Source: Deinococcales bacterium (GTDB taxonomy: Bacteria; Deinococcota; Deinococci; Deinococcales; JAAFIG01). Taken from it: a stretch of 45,760 bases of DNA. This document shows, in pieces, positions 17,422 to 26,800 of the stretch (within the stretch, counting starts at the first letter, position 1; the number at the start of each line of letters is the position of its first letter). The stretch is taken from the NCBI GenBank assembly GCA_025352125.1, contig JANXTZ010000026.1, positions 1 through 45,760 of the forward strand, given 5' to 3'. The notes under the pieces are model-generated. The model was given only the letters and a program-made list of their open reading frames with translations, was not told where the DNA came from and ran no database searches. The position numbers were made by a program, and so were the translations under genes.

Positions 17422-18369
17422 TCAGGAATGACCAGAAACCGCATCTTGCAATGCCATCATCACAACTTCCTGGCTGGCAGCAATCAGCGCGTTCATTGGC
17501 GTTTGGGGCATATCAATTGAGATGGGCGTGACACTGAACGCGAACGCCGTATCGCCATCGAACGCCGTGTGCGAGGGACGCGTCCCCCGAGCCAAACCCA
17601 TCTGCGCCGCCTGCGCCAGACGGTAACACTCGAGTTTTGAGAGCGGCGCGTCCGTGCCCAGCGCCACAAGGGTCGTGTTGGTGTACTCGAGAAACGCGAT
17701 TTGATCGGTTTGTAACATTCGTTCGATGGCTTCCAGGCGCGTTGGACGAGAACCATCGGGGCGTTTTGCGCCCGCCAACACTTCCCCCGCGTCGTTCACA
17801 ATGTCGCCCGTGGCATTCGCAACCACCAACGCCGCCACCGTAAAAGTCCCAACCCGCAACGCCGCGTTGCCCAAACCCCCCACTTGGGCACACTCGAGTC
17901 CGAAAACCTTGCCGACCATGCCCCCAGTTCCAGCCCCAACCTGACCACCAGCCACAGGATTGTTCGAGGCGGCATGACACGCCGCCAAACCCGACGCCGC
18001 ATCGGGACGCACCTTGGCGTCACCCACCGCCAAGTCATAAATGACCGCCGTTGGCACGATTGGCACTTTGCCCGCAGGGGTTTGCACACCCTCGCCCAGT
18101 CCCTCGAGAAATTCCACCACGCCCGTCGCCGCCGCCAAACCAAACGCGCTGCCACCAGCCAACAAAATGGCATGAACCTGCTGGACGCTCTTGTCAGGCT
18201 CGAGCAACGCCGTTTCACGCGTTCCGGGTGCGCCACCACGGACTTCGACCGAAGCCGTCGCGCCACCCTTTGGCAGCAAAATGACCGTGCAACCCGTGCA
18301 AGCGAGCTGGTTTGTCCAATGCCCCACCCGAACACCAGGCAAAGCCGTTAACGATTGATTCTCGAGCAT
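17422..18369 (-). CDS. P1-family (DmpA-type) self-processing aminopeptidase
   Basis: 315 residues. P1 peptidases are N-terminal-nucleophile enzymes that cleave themselves into two chains and then hydrolyse peptides or amides. Family marks: LPGVRVGHWT near the start, SVEVRGGAPGTRET, LLAGGSAFGLAAATGVVEFL, and EYTNTTLVALGTDAPL, where the likely self-cleavage site is Asn231-Thr232 with Thr as nucleophile, then FDGDTAFAFSV. Length is normal. TAGAAT lies exactly 6 nt before the ATG with no Shine-Dalgarno, indicating a leaderless message. Substrate unknown; the protein is probably cytoplasmic, as no signal peptide is seen. Confidence 0.93.
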   Translation of the reverse strand: MLENQSLTALPGVRVGHWTNQLACTGCTVILLPKGGATASVEVRGGAPGTRETALLEPDKSVQQVHAILLAGGSAFGLAAATGVVEFLEGLGEGVQTPAGKVPIVPTAVIYDLAVGDAKVRPDAASGLAACHAASNNPVAGGQVGAGTGGMVGKVFGLECAQVGGLGNAALRVGTFTVAALVVANATGDIVNDAGEVLAGAKRPDGSRPTRLEAIERMLQTDQIAFLEYTNTTLVALGTDAPLSKLECYRLAQAAQMGLARGTRPSHTAFDGDTAFAFSVTPISIDMPQTPMNALIAASQEVVMMALQDAVSGHS

Positions 18370-18375
18370 GAAGGT

Positions 18376-18381
18376 ATTCTA
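18376..18381 (-). promoter_or_regulatory. -10 element, leaderless start of the P1 peptidase gene
   Basis: Minus-strand TAGAAT ends 6 nt before ATG 18369; no Shine-Dalgarno is present. Confidence 0.65.
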
Positions 18382-18394
18382 GCGGGTAACAAAT

Positions 18395-18435
18395 AGCAAA
18401 AGCTCGAGGCTCGAGTCATGAAAAACTCGAGCCTC
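18395..18435 (-). terminator. Hairpin with 11-bp stem, probable terminator after the MFS gene
   Basis: GAGGCTCGAGT (18406-18416) pairs perfectly with ACTCGAGCCTC (18425-18435) around an 8-nt loop. On the minus strand a short T run (from plus-strand AAAA near 18398) follows. Both arms carry CTCGAG. It ends transcription from the MFS side before the P1 promoter; being symmetric it may also be only a structural repeat. Confidence 0.5.
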
Positions 18436-18443
18436 ACCTGAAA

Positions 18444-18497
18444 GCCCTCACCCGACTCGCCTAGGCTCGTCACCCTCTCCCGCTTGCGGGAGAGGGT
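18444..18497 (+). repeat. REP-like repeat, copy B
   Basis: Starts with CCCTCACCCG and ends in the perfect 12-bp inverted repeat ACCCTCTCCCGC (18472-18483) / GCGGGAGAGGGT (18486-18497) with a 2-nt loop. It faces copy C, so the two form an inverted doublet. Confidence 0.75.
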
Positions 18498-18570
18498 TTT
18501 GGATTGTCAAACAAGTCAAATTTTTGGATTTTCAAGCCTCCATTTTGACCATACAAATCAGCATTAAAGC

Positions 18571-18652
18571 TCCCTTCTCCCGCAGGCGGGAGAAGGCGAC
18601 CCCATCCGCTAGGTGCATATTTGGGGTCAAGAATGTTGCAGATGAGGGTGGC
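18571..18652 (-). repeat. REP-like repeat, copy C
   Basis: An 11-bp inverted repeat CCTTCTCCCGC (18573-18583) / GCGGGAGAAGG (18586-18596) and, read on the minus strand, the lead GCCACCCTCATC of copy A. Copies A and C align along about 80 bp. The 338-bp gap 18370-18707 is filled by copies B and C, the hairpin before them and the P1 promoter; I see no gene in it. Confidence 0.75.
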
Positions 18653-18707
18653 AAGCACTTTCTGCTTTTTAGAACTCGAGCCTCAAAGATTTTCTTGCGC
18701 TTCTCCC

Positions 18708-19943
18708 CTATTTTACATTCCTGACCCTCGAGACGAACACGCTGCCCAGCACAAAAAACGTCACGGCAATCAGGAATAAAACCAGATACCCGTTGTTGTG
18801 GCTGGCTTTGTTGCTCGAGTCTAGGATTTGCCCAAACAAACCTTCAAACAGTTGCGGAAAAACCATGGCGACGTGCCAGACGCCCATGTCTCTGGCGTGA
18901 CGGCACTCGTCGGGCAGAACGCTGGTGCCGAGCGCCCAGTCCACGCTGACAAACGCGCCGTAACCCAGACCGAACAGCAATCCCATCAGAATGGCGAGTG
19001 GGTAACTTTTGACCAGTGCAAAACCCAGCGCGGAGGCTGCCATGAAAAAACCTGCGAACATGACGACAGGTTTTTTGCCGATGCGGTCAGACAAGCCACC
19101 ACTGACCACCGCTGTCACCGCCGCCGTAACGGACAACATCACCAGCAGCAACGTCAATGCCAAACCCGCGCCTTTAATCTCGAGCGAACCAATCTTAAAA
19201 ACTCCGATGACATCGGCGAGGAAATACGCCAAAAACGGTTGAACCGCGTACTTGCCAGTTTCGGTAAACGCCCTCGTCAAAAAAACCCAGCGAAAATCGC
19301 GGTATTCGGGTTGAAAGAACGCCATCAAATTCATTTTTCCCTCGATTTGCGGTTTTTTGGCGGGTTCGCGGGTCGTGAAGTACGTGATTGCCGCGCTGAT
19401 GCTCAGCACCATGATGATGGCGATGTACTGTCCATCTCGAGAACCGCCCAAAGTAAACGCCACAACGCCGCCCGCAATTTGGCTGAACAATTGAAAGAAA
19501 CCCATCACGCCACTGGCGCGACCCCGCTCATTCACGGGGACAACATCGGGAATCAGGGCGGTGTACGGACTGGCAGCAATCGCATTGCCGAGCTGCACCA
19601 GCAAGTAACCCACAAAGTACGCGACATAACTTGGGGAAAACATCATGACCAGCAAGCCAAAAACGTTGAGCGCCGTGCCGCCTGCCAGAAAGCCCATGCG
19701 CTTGCCGAGGCGGTCTGAAAGCATTCCCAAAAATGGCGGCAAGAGCAATGGAATTAAAGCTGGAAAGCCCTGCAAAATGCCCAGGTACGTGCCTTTGTTG
19801 GCGCTGCCGACCAGCCGTTCGACATCGGCGGGCATGAGAATTGGCAGCAAGAAAAACCAATGAAAACTAAAGCCAAACCAGTACGCGCAAAGGGTCAGGT
19901 ACCTCGAGATGGGTGCTCGAGTGGCTGGAATGGATTGCTGCAT
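18708..19943 (-). CDS. Major facilitator superfamily transporter
   Basis: 411 residues with about 12 hydrophobic segments, the usual MFS size. The motif-A loop between helices 2 and 3 reads FLGMLSDRLGKRMGFLAGG, and the equivalent loop in the second half reads GGLSDRIGKKPVVMFAGFFM. The first helix pair is aromatic-rich (AYWFGFSFHWFFLLPIL). Substrate cannot be told; closest in feel to sugar or drug MFS members. Minus-strand TATAAT at 19949-19954 lies 5 nt before the ATG and no Shine-Dalgarno is seen, so it appears leaderless. Divergent from folP, with only 36 bp between the two start codons. Confidence 0.9.
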   Translation of the reverse strand: MQQSIPATRAPISRYLTLCAYWFGFSFHWFFLLPILMPADVERLVGSANKGTYLGILQGFPALIPLLLPPFLGMLSDRLGKRMGFLAGGTALNVFGLLVMMFSPSYVAYFVGYLLVQLGNAIAASPYTALIPDVVPVNERGRASGVMGFFQLFSQIAGGVVAFTLGGSRDGQYIAIIMVLSISAAITYFTTREPAKKPQIEGKMNLMAFFQPEYRDFRWVFLTRAFTETGKYAVQPFLAYFLADVIGVFKIGSLEIKGAGLALTLLLVMLSVTAAVTAVVSGGLSDRIGKKPVVMFAGFFMAASALGFALVKSYPLAILMGLLFGLGYGAFVSVDWALGTSVLPDECRHARDMGVWHVAMVFPQLFEGLFGQILDSSNKASHNNGYLVLFLIAVTFFVLGSVFVSRVRNVK

Positions 19944-19948
19944 GAATG

Positions 19949-19973
19949 ATTATAAAGGTTTGACCCGTAAAAT
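19949..19973. promoter_or_regulatory. Two face-to-face -10 elements in the MFS/folP intergenic region
   Basis: Minus-strand TATAAT (19949-19954) serves the MFS gene with 5 nt to its ATG. Plus-strand TAAAAT (19968-19973) serves folP with 6 nt to its ATG. With only 36 bp between start codons, each -35 region would fall in or beside the other gene's promoter, so the two probably compete for polymerase. Confidence 0.6.
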
Positions 19974-19979
19974 GCTGTC

Positions 19980-20855
19980 ATGCAATTGCGCCTTAAATCC
20001 CGCACTGTCACGCTCGAGCCTGGGGCGTTGATGGGCATTTTGAATGTCACGCCTGATTCGTTCTCGGACGGTGGGCAATATGATGCCCTCGAGACAGCCG
20101 TGATTCAAGCCAAAAACATGCTGGGAGACGGCGCGAGCATCATTGATATTGGCGGCGAAAGCACCCGCCCTGGGGCAGCAACGGTCAGTGAAGACGCAGA
20201 ACTCGAGCGGGTGATTCCGATCATTCGGGAGTTGAAACTCGAGAATCTTGATGTGCTGATTTCGATTGATACGCGAAAAGCCAGTGTGGCGAGGGCAGCG
20301 TTGCAGGCTGGTGCGGATTTTGTGAACGACGTGACAGGTTTACAAGACCCTGCCATGCGAGCCGTCTGCGCCGAATTTGGTGTGCCAGCCATCATCATGC
20401 ACTTGCGCGGGAAACTCGAGGATTTAAAATTTTCCATGGAACATCAACCGTTTGAAAATGTCGTGCTCGAAGTGCGAGACGAGCTTGAAATGGCAGCAAA
20501 ACTGGCACTGAAAGACGGTGTACCGAGTGTGATACTCGACCCTGGTTTTGGCTTTGGCAAGAGCCTGGAACAGAACCTCGAGTTGCTGCGCGGGATTCCG
20601 ACACTCAAATCACTTGGACATCCAGTGCTGATCGGCGCAAGTCGCAAAAGCACATTGGGGAAAATCGCTGGTATCCAAAATCCTCTCGAGCGTGACGCCG
20701 CCAGCATTGGGGCGCATTTGTTCGCCTATGCTCGAGGGGCGGATGTCTTGCGGGTGCATGATGTGGCGGGTCATGCACAGGCGCTTGGGATTTGGAAAGC
20801 GCTGCAACTCGAGCCTCGATTTCCTGCCCTCTGCGATCTTCAAGGACGCGGTTGA
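19980..20855 (+). CDS. folP: Dihydropteroate synthase
   Basis: 291 residues. It condenses p-aminobenzoate with dihydropterin pyrophosphate in folate synthesis and is the sulfonamide target. Family marks: GILNVTPDSFSDGGQY (about 19-34), IIDIGGESTRPGA, ISIDTRKASVA, DFVNDVTGL, ILDPGFGFGKS, VLIGASRKSTLG, and RVHDVAGH near the end. Length is normal. The start has TAAAAT 6 nt upstream and no Shine-Dalgarno (leaderless). Its last 16 bases overlap the end of the convergent surface-protein gene. folB, another folate gene, lies 19 kb away rather than adjacent. Confidence 0.97.
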   Translation: MQLRLKSRTVTLEPGALMGILNVTPDSFSDGGQYDALETAVIQAKNMLGDGASIIDIGGESTRPGAATVSEDAELERVIPIIRELKLENLDVLISIDTRKASVARAALQAGADFVNDVTGLQDPAMRAVCAEFGVPAIIMHLRGKLEDLKFSMEHQPFENVVLEVRDELEMAAKLALKDGVPSVILDPGFGFGKSLEQNLELLRGIPTLKSLGHPVLIGASRKSTLGKIAGIQNPLERDAASIGAHLFAYARGADVLRVHDVAGHAQALGIWKALQLEPRFPALCDLQGRG

Positions 20856-23800
20856 AATAAGCGTTCATCGAATTTAAAGTCCAGCCTGAAGTACACCCCA
20901 GGTCGGGCATTGAATGTGCCAATGCTGTCAAAGCCAAAAAAGTTAAAACCAACCGTCAACAACAAATCTTGCACGACGCGCAAACTGCCTTCAATGCCAA
21001 ACGAGAAGCTCGAGGTGTTGGTGCTTTGGAACATGTACCCAGCACTGAAACCCGCGCCGAAAGTGTTGCTAAAAAAGTAAGTCGCGCCGAGGTAAATTTG
21101 CCCCGTGAAGACGCTCGAGGACAGTTGGTATGCCAGCCCGCCGCGTACCGTGAAGTATTCGTCGAATTGGTAGGTGGCGAGAATTTCACCAAAAAAAGTT
21201 TCGCCATTGCTGAAAATCCCGTTTTTGTAATTGTGGTTGGTCAAAACATTCCAACGCCCGTAACGGTACGCGCCAGCCATCGAGAATTTGAAGCCGCTAC
21301 CGTCGCTGCTATCAGTGTACTCGAGGTTGGGCGACAGGATCAGGTTTGGGTCGGGTTGAAAGACAATGCCCAGTCCGTAAAATTGTTTTAAGCCCTTGCT
21401 CGAGAGTGAGAGTTGACTGCGCAAATTGGCTCGGGTGTTCTCATAGCTGTACAGAAGACCCGCGCTGATGCTGCCTTCGGGTTCAAATCCGATACGGCTC
21501 GAGAGTTGCGCCCCAAGTTGGGCGCTGAGGTTCGGGTTGATCGGGATGATTGTGTCGATGCCGGCTCGGGCGCGTCCGGCATCGCCAGCGTTGGCGGGCA
21601 GCTCGTAACCGAGGGTCAGGTTGGTGTTGCCGAACGTGCCGCGCAATCCGAGGCTGCCTTCGTTGTTCTGCCAGTCGGTCAGGGTGTCTTGAAAGATCAA
21701 ACTGATGTTGGCGCTTAAAGCCAGTTCGGCACTGAAACGGGTTTGAAACAGGGTTCCTGGCGTAATCGGTACGCGTTGCTCGAGTCCAAATTTAAATGCG
21801 CCAAGTGGTACAAGCACGCCGCCAGTCAGGTAGACATCGCTGGTGTTTGCAGCGCTGCCGCTCGAGAAATTACCGAGCAGACCGAGGGTGGCGGTCAAAA
21901 TACCGAAGTCATTTTTGGCTTCCAAACCGACACTCGAGCGTGAACTGTTGGTCGCATCATAATTTTGGTTCAACGAGGCGCGAGCCGAGAAAACAAGGCT
22001 GTTTGATGGTTTGAGGCTGGCAGTCACGTTGATGTCACGGGCGGGCATCGTATTGTTGACGCCAGTGTAACCAACCGCCACGTCCTGGTATCGGGCGTTC
22101 ACTTCAAAAATACCACTGCCGTAACTGGCTTGCGCGGCAAAGGCAAAGGTGCTCGAGAAACCAAGTTCGGCGCTCAGTTTCAAGTCTTTGCTGTTGTAAC
22201 CCGCGCCAACCGACAGCATCAGGGGTTTGGCGGCACTGTACTGAAGTGCCGTGCCTGAGACCGTGTACGTGCCGTTGCCGAGTTGACCCTCGAGTTGCCC
22301 TTGAACGCCAGCCCTGAACTCGAGCGGGACACTGCTGGAAGCGGAGGCATAATCGACCACCAGATACATCGGGTTGCCACTGGCAAGGTCGTTTGCCAGA
22401 AGTGGCTTTTTGAGTTGGATGATGCCTGTCTCGTAATCGATCACGTAATCGCGCAGTCGCTCCAGGGTGCAGCCCTCCTGACCCGTTTGACTCGAGAAGC
22501 TGTTGTCGGTATAGGTTGCGGGGCATTCGCGGATTATCAGGTTTGGGTTGTCTTTGTCGCGCACCACGATCCGAATGCGTTCCGTGCCTGGACTGATGGG
22601 TGCGTTGGTGAGGCGGTAAATTTCTGTGCCGTCACCTCGGAATTCGGCGGGTAAATTGCTGCTGGGTTGAAACGCGACAAAACCAGTCACGTGGTAGCCC
22701 TCGCCGCGCACCAAGGTTTGCAAGCCGTTGTAGGTCGTGTTATAACTGCTCAACAAGCCGCCAAAGCCAGCCCCAAACTGCCCGTACAGCAGGTAACTCG
22801 GTCCGCGCTCGAGCTTCAAGTAAAAACCTGTGCTGCTCGAGACTTCGCTGCTTCGGCTGGCGGCATCGCCCAACAGTGGGAAGCGATCATATGGGGTGGG
22901 CGTGGGCAGCAAGTTGCCGCTCAGGTTGAAATCGTTGTTGGCGTATTCGGCTTGGGCGTTGACGCCAATGGTAAATTGATAACCGTCGAACACGGGTCCT
23001 CGGGCGAACAATTGCAGACTTCCCGACACCGAGAAGGTATCGCTCAGGCTGATCTGAACTCCCGTCGCACCGACCACGATTAACGGGCGTGTGCTGGCGA
23101 CCACCTGGAATTCGGCTTGGGCGCGAACCTCGCCGATGCGGGCAGTGGCTCGAACAATGTTGCGCGTGCCAACACTGCCCAGTTTGACGCGGGCAATCCC
23201 TGCCACGTATTTGATTTGATAGCCTGGCTCGAGCGGGTTGGCGTCGGGTTGGCTGGGTTCTGGTGAAATCTCGAGCGTGACATAACCATCGGGTGGCACG
23301 TTGCCAAATTCGTCAATGACTTTGATCTGAAGTTCTGGCGTGTCGTTGGAATCGTTGGTGATCGGGCGCACCTGGGTGATCTCGATGCGGCCAACCGCGC
23401 CCGCCAGCGTGACCGTGACCGTATCGGTAAACGTTTCACCGTTGTCGGTGGCGCTCAACTCGAGGGTGTTGATGCCTGGTTTCAGTTGCACCGCAACGTA
23501 CTCGAGGGTGGTGCGGTTCGTGCCCTCGTCGAAGGTGCGGCTGCCCACCTGACTGTCGGCGATGACCACGCCGTTGACTTTGAGTTGAATGTTCTCCGCC
23601 CGCAGTGGCACGTCCACCAGCACGCTGGTTTGGTCGCGGTCGGTAAAGTGTTTGTCCTGAATTGGGCGAACAATAATCGCACCAACCCGGTCCCGCAGAC
23701 CGCGCAGGGTTTGTTGGGCAACGGCTTTTTCAAAAGCCTCGAGAATGTCGGGGTGTCCTTGCAACAATCGGGTTTCGGAAACTGTGCCATTTGGGGCAAT

Positions 23801-26800
23801 CAAATTGAGGATCACACCAATGCGCTCCTCTGGCATGACCAGAATGTCGGTGTGGTCGAGTTTGTACGTTAAAATGTATGGATTGCTGACACCTGCCGGC
23901 ATCACCCAGAACAGGCGATCTTCTGACTGCAACGGGTCGGGCAGCAATTGCCCATTGACCGAACTCGAGCCTGAAACATAGCTTGCACCGTCAGGAATTC
24001 GGTCGGCAATCACAATCTGACCACCCACAGGAATTTGTTCGACCCGCACGACCACCCGCACTTCACTTTGTCGGGTTCGGGCAGGCAGATCAACCACGGT
24101 GGCAGTGGCGCTGGCGGGTATGGCAACCAGTGTATCGTTCAGGCTGAGGTTGACCATGTTTTCATATGTTCCAGCACTGGCCGCTCGAGCGTTCACAATA
24201 ATCTTTTTCACCTCGAGCGGCGCGAGTTCAATGCTTTGATTCTCGGTTTGCTCGAAGGTCAAGCCACTCGCCTCGCCAGTCAATTGTAGGGTGATTGGAC
24301 GGTTGACGGGATTGGTGACGAGTATGGTGAACGGAATGATTTGTGCGGGTTTGAAATTGATTTTTGGCGCGGTTTTGACCACGCTGGCATTGACGCGTTT
24401 GAAATCGGCGCTGGCACTGAGCGAGGTCAAGCCTGGGGCTTCAAGAATCGCTTTTAAGGTTGCTTCGCCATCAGACCCCGCCATCACTCGAGCCTGGTAA
24501 CTGAATTCTTGGGTTTGGTTTGGTTCGATGTTGCCCGCAAATCGGCTGCGACCAAGAGGGGTTAAAAGCTCGGTTTGCGAATCGCTGAGGCTGAAGGTGG
24601 TGGCAGTGCCGCCCACATTTTTGACCGTCAATTTGATGTTCACGACCTCGCCAGGCAGTAATATATTAGGTTCAATCTGACTTCTGGTAACGGTCAAACG
24701 TGCTGGAGCGGGTGGACGCGCCAGGGTTTGAAGGTTGACGCTCGAACTCGAGTTGCTTGGGTCTGGGTCAATGGCTTGGCTGATCGCGGTGGCGGTATTG
24801 ACGATTGTGCCAACTTGGTCGGCATTTGCCACCAACGTAATGGTCACATCTTGCCCCACTTTTAATGTGCCCAAACTGCAAGCCAGAATTTTACCCGTCA
24901 TGTCACAACTGCCCTGTTCGGTGCTGCTCTCGAGCAGATTCAAACCTGCGGGCAGTTGGTCTTGAAGAACGGTTTGCGCAGCATCGCTCGGTCCAAGGTT
25001 GCGAACCCGAATCGTATAGGTCACAGGATCACCCACCGTGGCTTGGCTGGCATCAACGGTTTTTGACACCAGCAAGTCCGCCAATGGTGTCAGTTCATCG
25101 CTGTCGGTGGCGGTGTTGTTGCTTAAGTCTGGATCGATCACAGTAGCGGGTGGATTCACGGTGGCGGTATTGGCAATTGTTCCTGTTGCATCACGTGGCA
25201 ACAATCCCGTCATGCTGAACGTCACAGTACCCCCAGCCTCGAGGTTGACCAAAGCATCCAAATTGCCAGTGCCTTCAGCGTTTGGGCAGCTCGAGTTTGT
25301 GCTGGATTCACAAGTCCAGCGCACATTGGAGAATTCTTTTGGCATGGTGTCGGTCACTCGAGCACCCTGGACGGCAACAACGCCAAGGTTGCTAACCACA
25401 ATCGTGTAGGTCAATTCCGAACCTGGCGTGGCATTCTCAGCCCCGTCGGTTTTGGTGATGCTCAGGTCGTTATCGGAGGCTCGAGGGGTCAGATCAGGAT
25501 TTGTGAGTGGCGTGGGTTCTGGTGTGGGTTCTGGCATTGGTGTTGGAACTGGGACTGGATTTGGTGTTGGAACTGGGACTGGATTTGGGGTTGAAACTGG
25601 TAACGGCTGTGGCGTTGGAACAGGAGTCGGGGTTGGTACAGGTGTTGGAATCGGATTCGGAACTGGGGTCAGATTTGGTACTGGGATTGGATTCGGAACT
25701 GGATTTGGAGTCGGTGTGGATTCTGGGTTTAGATTGGGATTTGGTGTTGGATTTGGAACGGGATTTGGTGTTGGACTTGGAACAGGAGTTGGTGTCAGAT
25801 TCGGATTTGGTGTCGGTTCTGGATTTGGAACGGGATTTGGAGTTGGATTCGGCGCTGGTGCTGGCGGAATATTCGGCGTCAATTTCTCTTTGACCGTCAC
25901 CGAAGCTCGAGCCGTCAATGTTTGAGAATTCCAAACCACGTTTGCCACGTTCTCGAGTTTGCCTTTTGAGTTTTTAGCAATGCTGGTGCTGATCGTAAAA
26001 ACTCGGCTCTGTTTGGCTTCCAAGTCAAAGCTTTGCTTCAAATCTGATCCTTCAAAACCTTGGGGCAGAATATCGGTGAGAACAATGTTTTCGGCAGTCG
26101 TCCCACCCGTGTTCCTCACCTCGAGCTTGAAACTGATTTTGTCGCCAGCCTCGGCGGTGTTTTGGCTGGCGGTTTTTTGAAACTCGAGTGTGGCGGGTGC
26201 GCTGACCACAATTGGGGTTTTGGCACTTAGACCAAATGGCTCGAGGTTTGCAATAGCATCAGCTTGCCCCAACAAAATGGCGCTGGCTGGCATGACGATA
26301 ATGGCAGGTTGTTTGGCGCTGATCTCAACTGTTACATCGTTTGGGGTTTGCGTCTCGAGGAAGTCTGGGAGATTTAGTTTTAAAGTGACCGGAATCGGGT
26401 ACGGAAATTTGGTCGAGGCGATGGCGGTCAGGGTGGTGCTCTCATTCAAGCCAAGATTGTTGCGGCTGGCTTGCAAACTGAGTTGGGCGGTCACGTTGTA
26501 TTCGATGACCACTTTGCTTTGCTTGCCACCGACCACGATGGTTTGCACCGATTGCACGCTGGCATCGGGTAGCATCGGCGGAACAACGGTATACAAGCCT
26601 GGTTTGAGCGCCAGAATGCCTGGGGTCATCAGGCTTTGACCGCCCACGGTGACAGCAATTCCTGGCAGTGGAATCAATTCGTTGCCGACTCGAGCCACAG
26701 TTTCGACGGCAAGACCACCCTGGAGCTTTTGGGCGATAAATTTGAGGTTTGCGCCTTTATTGCCAACTTTGACGCTGGTGCTCGAGATGATTTTGGCTTC

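Noticed and set aside
19944..19979. TTGACC at 19960-19965 as a -35 element for folP
   Set aside because: It lies only 2 nt from the -10 hexamer, so the spacing is impossible.
25495..25870. Regular short repeats that could suggest a CRISPR array
   Set aside because: The units are 6-12 bp, degenerate and in frame with a coding sequence; there are no unique spacers and no cas genes.
25428..25925. Open frames in several registers across the Pro-Asn repeat
   Set aside because: Produced by the repeat DNA itself; only the minus-strand frame continues the signal peptide, DUF11 and barrel parts.
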